Assembly: GCA_021292165.1 (NCBI GenBank)
Contig: CM037877.1
Coordinates: 109,367,858 to 109,431,857 of the forward strand
Direction of reading: 5' to 3'
DNA length: 64,000 nucleotides
DNA from: Shinisaurus crocodilurus
Taxonomy: Eukaryota > Chordata > Lepidosauria > Squamata > Shinisauridae
The notes under the pieces were generated by a model that was given only the letters and a program-made list of their open reading frames with translations, made no database searches and was not told where the DNA came from. Shown here piece after piece: positions 62,957 to 64,000 of the stretch (position 1 is the first letter of the stretch; the number at the start of each line of letters is the position of its first letter). The translations under genes were made by a program, and so were the position numbers.

Positions 62957-63179
62957 CCATAGGTGAGCAAACAGCATGGGCTGGTTGAGACTCCTCACAA
63001 GATTGCAGCTGCAGGGCCGCGAAGCTCCTTTTTGTTAAAAAGAAGGGGAAAAAGGAGGAGGCATCTCATGTAGCCGGGCTGGGAAAGACCTCTCCCAGAG
63101 TTCCTTATTACCCTCCAATATTTCACAGATTGAAATAGAGGCACACTTCTCGATCATCCCAAATTGCAGGACACGGAAT
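62957..63179. other. Non-coding sequence, probably in part CR1
   Basis: Minus-strand frames near 63120-63190 look CR1-like, but I cannot define the boundary. Confidence 0.35.
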
Positions 63180-63510
63180 AATGGGTTCAAGTTACAGGAA
63201 CCCAAATTCCACCTGAACATCAGGTGGAATTTGATGTTTCCAGACTGTTAAAAATTTTTTTTAACAGTCTGGAAATTTTTTTTTTTCCAGACTGGAAAAA
63301 TTTCCAGACTGTTAGAGCAATAAGACAATGGAACCAACTACCTAGGGAGGTGGTGGGCTCTCCCACTCTGGAGGCATTCAAGGTGAAGCTGGACGGCCAT
63401 CTGTCAGGGATGCTTTGACCTGGATTCCTGCATTGAGCAGGGGGTTGGACTCGATGGCCTTGTAGGCCCCTTCCAACCCTACTTTTCTATGATTCTCTAA
63501 TTCTATGTAG
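63180..63510 (+). pseudogene. CR1 LINE 3' end with hairpin rearrangement
   Basis: ORF2 C-terminus 'TVRAIRQWNQLPREVVGSPT' and 'LEAFKVKLDGHLSGML' followed by a stop and the CR1 3' UTR 'gggttggactcgatggcctt', 'taggccccttccaaccctac', ending in TTCTATGATTCTCTAATTCTATG. Upstream, 63203-63300 contains two nested hairpins made of CR1 sequence; see findings. Confidence 0.9.
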
Positions 63511-63689
63511 GAATAGTGAACTTAATCCTCTGAGTCTGGATTCTTAAAATGGCACCACCCATTCACAAAAGGGAAGTAGTGGCAGGCTTGGGGGGGGGAA
63601 CTCTACAATTTGCAGAAGTACAAAAAAAGCTTCAGGACCCACCCATCCCCATGTGTGTGTGCACATGTGCTCCTGTTCAAGGTTCCAGC
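63511..63689. other. Short anonymous spacer
   Basis: No feature recognised. Confidence 0.4.
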
Positions 63690-63762
63690 CAAGGGAAGGG
63701 AAGGGCCGGGCCAGTGTAAAGGGCAGGCAGAGTCCATGCCCCAGCAGGGCCCCACTGAAAAG
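63690..63762 (+). repeat. Family H fragment
   Basis: 'gcagagtccatgccccagca' with GGGCCCCACTG parallels the 5' part of 24493-24858. It is cut by the LTR-like repeat at 63763. Confidence 0.6.
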
Positions 63763-64000
63763 TGTTGGAGGATGTGGGAAGGAGTCGGTCCTATCCTGGT
63801 TAGGCCGAACCAGAGTTTTCCCCCTTATGCACAGCCTGGTTATTGAAACCGGTTATCACCACGTGGGTTGTTAAACCCTGCTAAACGGCTCTTAAAAGGA
63901 AACGGATTGTCCAAACATGGTTTAAAACTAATAAACACATTCATTAGTTATACTTCTAGTCCGTTTATTCATATGGGTGTGTCCATCATGTTGGAGAGCG
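63763..64000 (+). mobile_element. Unclassified LTR-like repeat, copy 2, runs off the window
   Basis: Starts TGTTGGAGGATGTGGGAAGG exactly like copy 1 at 41687 and stays nearly identical through 'accggttatcaccacgtggg' and 'gtgtgtccatcatgttggag' to the window edge. Its insertion into a family H repeat confirms that the 5' boundary is a real element end. Confidence 0.7.

Overview
This is repeat-dominated, non-coding vertebrate nuclear DNA, almost certainly from a squamate reptile (lizard or snake). The indicators are a tRNA-derived SINE with a Sauria-SINE-like head and tail, a second tRNA-derived squamate SINE, CR1 and L2-like LINE 3' ends, an L1 ORF2 of non-mammalian type, a mariner MITE, and very many short hAT-type foldback elements alongside ancient MIR/CORE-SINE remnants. 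I found no bacterial features and no convincing complete host gene. The window is most likely intergenic or lies in long introns. The one host-exon candidate worth testing is a 70-bp segment at 48872-48941, between a strong polypyrimidine-AG and a GT.

Layout. 1-12000 is mostly anonymous single-copy-looking sequence with microsatellites, one MIR, a few SINE/CR1 scraps and a perfect 62-bp-arm palindrome (8324-8458). 12000-20100 holds hAT-type MITEs, an L2/CR1-type LINE (17075-18013) and two 166-bp hAT elements with perfect 8-bp target duplications. 20100-26800 has GC-rich expanded copies of that family, an unclassified 240-370 bp repeat (family H) and a minisatellite (26266-26728). 26800-36000 has SINEs with nested MITEs and an antisense L1/L2 nest. 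36100-48100 is the densest MITE zone: three copies of a 5S-rRNA-derived SINE carrying a CR1 tail, a solo LTR inside a CR1 (43741-44420), and an LTR-like repeat with an 83-bp perfect palindrome at its edge. 48100-55500 has the candidate exon, a composite hAT element (49929-50556) and a mariner MITE. 55555-60299 is an L1 beginning 6 bp upstream of its ORF2 start, with three later insertions. 60300-64000 returns to MITEs, CR1 and the second LTR-like copy at the window edge.

Family letters used below are local labels. A: CAGGRCCGGTGC ends. B: CAGTGTTCTCCAACC foldback. C: CAGGGGTGGGCAACTTG foldback. D: CAGCCTYCCYCAACCTGG foldback. E: CAGTGGAGGCTGGTGG foldback. F: CAGTGCTTCTCAA. G: about 330-375 bp, 'GAACCTCAGGCC' type. 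H: unclassified. I/J: ATCCTATG ends. L: CTGGGTTC ends. M: CAGGGCCGGATTAAG. Many target-site duplications could be read directly. In families B, C, D, F and G the 8-bp duplications are overwhelmingly of the form nnnTAnnn, the signature known for the Buster group of hAT transposases, whereas A, E and M do not show it. The elements do not cooperate in a pathway; they record layers of transposition, and their nesting gives relative ages.
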